Assembly: GCF_011405515.1 (NCBI RefSeq)
Contig: NZ_AP022671.1
Location: 2,728,001 to 2,792,000 of the forward strand
Direction of reading: 5' to 3'
DNA length: 64,000 nucleotides
From: Nitrospira sp. KM1
GTDB taxonomy: Bacteria > Nitrospirota > Nitrospiria > Nitrospirales > Nitrospiraceae
The notes beneath the pieces were generated by a model. It was not told the origin of the DNA. It did not search any database and saw only the letters and a program-made list of their open reading frames with translations. This document shows, piece after piece, positions 62,862-64,000 of this stretch. The position numbers and the translations under genes are program-made. Position 1 is the first letter of the stretch, and the number at the start of each line of letters is the position of its first letter.

Positions 62862-64000
62862 ACGTCGGATCGTCCGAAGGGAATAGGCAGCATCAGGCTT
62901 CATTGGAGCAAGCCGTCCTACGGCCGGCACAGGATCGCCGATACGATCTGCTCGCAATGGCATTTTGTCTTTTCATTGCTGTTTTAGCACTATGGCTGGG
63001 GTCCTTCCGAGAAGTGGGAAATTGGGGAGTAGAGACCGACTTTTTCGAGCGAGATGTCATACAGGCCGCCCGGATCGTTGCCGGACAACCCTATACGAAC
63101 CACCACTATCCGCCTGGCTATGCGTATCTGCTCGCCCTATCGTCCCACTTCACGCACGACATGTTTACCGCGGGCAAGATCCTGACGGGTGTTTCGGTAG
63201 GTCTGATCGGCCTCGTGAGTTATCGTCTGCTGACGATCTTGTGGGGAAGGCGGCCGGCGCTTGCGGCCATCGTCCTGACACTGCTCGCGCTCCTGCCGTA
63301 TGCGGTTGTCGCATCGGCCGACATGGTCGTCAACCTTGCCCTGCTGGTATCGATGTGGATGCTGTTGCGACACGAAACCACACGGGCCGTCTGCGCGATG
63401 GCCGGCATCGCGGCGGGCGTCGCGTACCTTCTCCGCTACAACGCTCTCTTCGTACTCGTCGGGGCTCCCGTGGCGCTGCTGATTCTCGGCAAGGAAACCG
63501 ATTCTTGGAAGAAGAGACTGGGTAGGATCGGGGTGTTCTCAGGAGCAGCCCTGATCGTCATGGCGCCATGGCTGTTGGTGAATTGGCATCGAAATGGGAA
63601 TCCGTTTTCGAGCGATCTCTATCAGCAGGTCGCTGCGCACTTTTATCATCCGCAAGGGGATGGGTTCGGCCGGACGATTGCTGAAATGGGACAGCGCTTC
63701 ACCTCTCCATGGGATGTCATGGTCCATGATCCCTTGCGGATCGCGAAGAGGTTTTTCAAGGACGTGCTCTATACCAAGGCCGCTCACTTGACATGGCGGG
63801 TGATAGAGTTCCCGGCCGCTCTGTTTGCCGGCGCAGGGCTGTTGTTATATTTCCAGCGGATGACGAAAAAGCGGGCGGCGTTTTTGATCCTGTGCATGGC
63901 CGGATACCTGCTCCATGGGCTGGCCGGATTTGCCGTCCGTTTCTATTTCTTTCTGTTTCCACTCCTCTTTGCGCTGGTGGTGCTGCCGATATTTTATTTT
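62858..64000 (+). CDS. GT39/PMT-like membrane glycosyltransferase, 3' truncated by window end
   Basis: Starts at an ATG overlapping the flippase stop (ATGA). At least 381 residues without a stop to the window end. N-terminal membrane helix (LAMAFCLFIAVLALWLGS), then the periplasmic catalytic loop ETDFFERDVIQAARIVAG and HHYPPGYAYLLALSSHF: an acidic DFFE motif and the YPPG pattern common in GT39/ArnT-type GT-C enzymes. Repeated membrane helices follow (ALAAIVLTLLALLPYAVV, MVVNLALLVSMWMLLR, GVFSGAALIVMAPWLLV). It should transfer a sugar from a lipid-phosphate donor at the periplasmic side. Confidence 0.9.
   Translation, partial: MNVGSSEGNRQHQASLEQAVLRPAQDRRYDLLAMAFCLFIAVLALWLGSFREVGNWGVETDFFERDVIQAARIVAGQPYTNHHYPPGYAYLLALSSHFTHDMFTAGKILTGVSVGLIGLVSYRLLTILWGRRPALAAIVLTLLALLPYAVVASADMVVNLALLVSMWMLLRHETTRAVCAMAGIAAGVAYLLRYNALFVLVGAPVALLILGKETDSWKKRLGRIGVFSGAALIVMAPWLLVNWHRNGNPFSSDLYQQVAAHFYHPQGDGFGRTIAEMGQRFTSPWDVMVHDPLRIAKRFFKDVLYTKAAHLTWRVIEFPAALFAGAGLLLYFQRMTKKRAAFLILCMAGYLLHGLAGFAVRFYFFLFPLLFALVVLPIFYF

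Overview
The window looks like one chromosomal contig from a free-living Gram-negative bacterium, most probably a Nitrospirota member close to Nitrospira. That name is an inference from gene content, moderate-to-high G+C and general recollection; no search was run. An outer membrane is certain from two beta-barrel proteins, several lipoproteins, a Tat-type signal and a ZnuABC-type transporter. No tRNA, rRNA, CRISPR array or complete insertion sequence was seen.

Layout. 1-6.4 kb: end of a ChaN-like gene, a SWIM zinc-finger/coiled-coil gene, a tiny membrane protein, and tesA divergent from an ABC ATPase/permease pair (the tesA-ybbA-ybbP arrangement of E. coli). 6.2-14.9 kb: a long minus-strand run with a lipoprotein, two L,D-transpeptidases plus a cysteine-less relative, then pgl-glk-rpiA and an M1 aminopeptidase, mostly with 4-20 bp junctions. 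15.2-24.6 kb: the origin-proximal block rpmH-rnpA-yidD-yidC-mnmE-mnmG-rsmG-parA-parB, with two parS sites at the two ends of rsmG, followed by two bactofilins. No dnaA is present and no DnaA-box cluster was seen. 24.7-30.9 kb: mnmA and the F1 part of ATP synthase (atpHAGDC) without Fo genes. 31-47 kb: mixed housekeeping and accessory genes (c-heme DUF3365 protein, RluD-type synthase, zinc-ribbon protein, GNAT, znuABC-like operon, anmK, TPR and beta-helix proteins, a GGDEF response regulator, small secreted proteins), with a repeat element with imperfect inverted ends and two gene remnants. 47.2-64 kb: a surface-polysaccharide locus. Its left half is on the minus strand (four glycosyltransferases and an alkaline-phosphatase-fold protein). 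Its right half is on the plus strand (three GT2 enzymes, a UDP-galactopyranose-mutase-like flavoprotein fused to a membrane domain, a stand-alone copy of that domain, a Gfo/Idh oxidoreductase, a Wzx-like flippase and a GT39-like enzyme that runs off the window).

How the parts fit: ParAB/parS and the bactofilins serve chromosome segregation and cell architecture. YidC/YidD/RnpA/RpmH and MnmE/MnmG/MnmA serve membrane insertion, RNA processing and tRNA wobble-uridine modification. The L,D-transpeptidase operon and AnmK act on peptidoglycan. The last 17 kb builds and exports a glycan. The most unusual items are the apparently metal-site-less phosphatase-fold protein in the glycan locus, the duplicated membrane domain beside the mutase-like enzyme, the cysteine-less transpeptidase relative, and the structured repeat at 34.0-34.4 kb.
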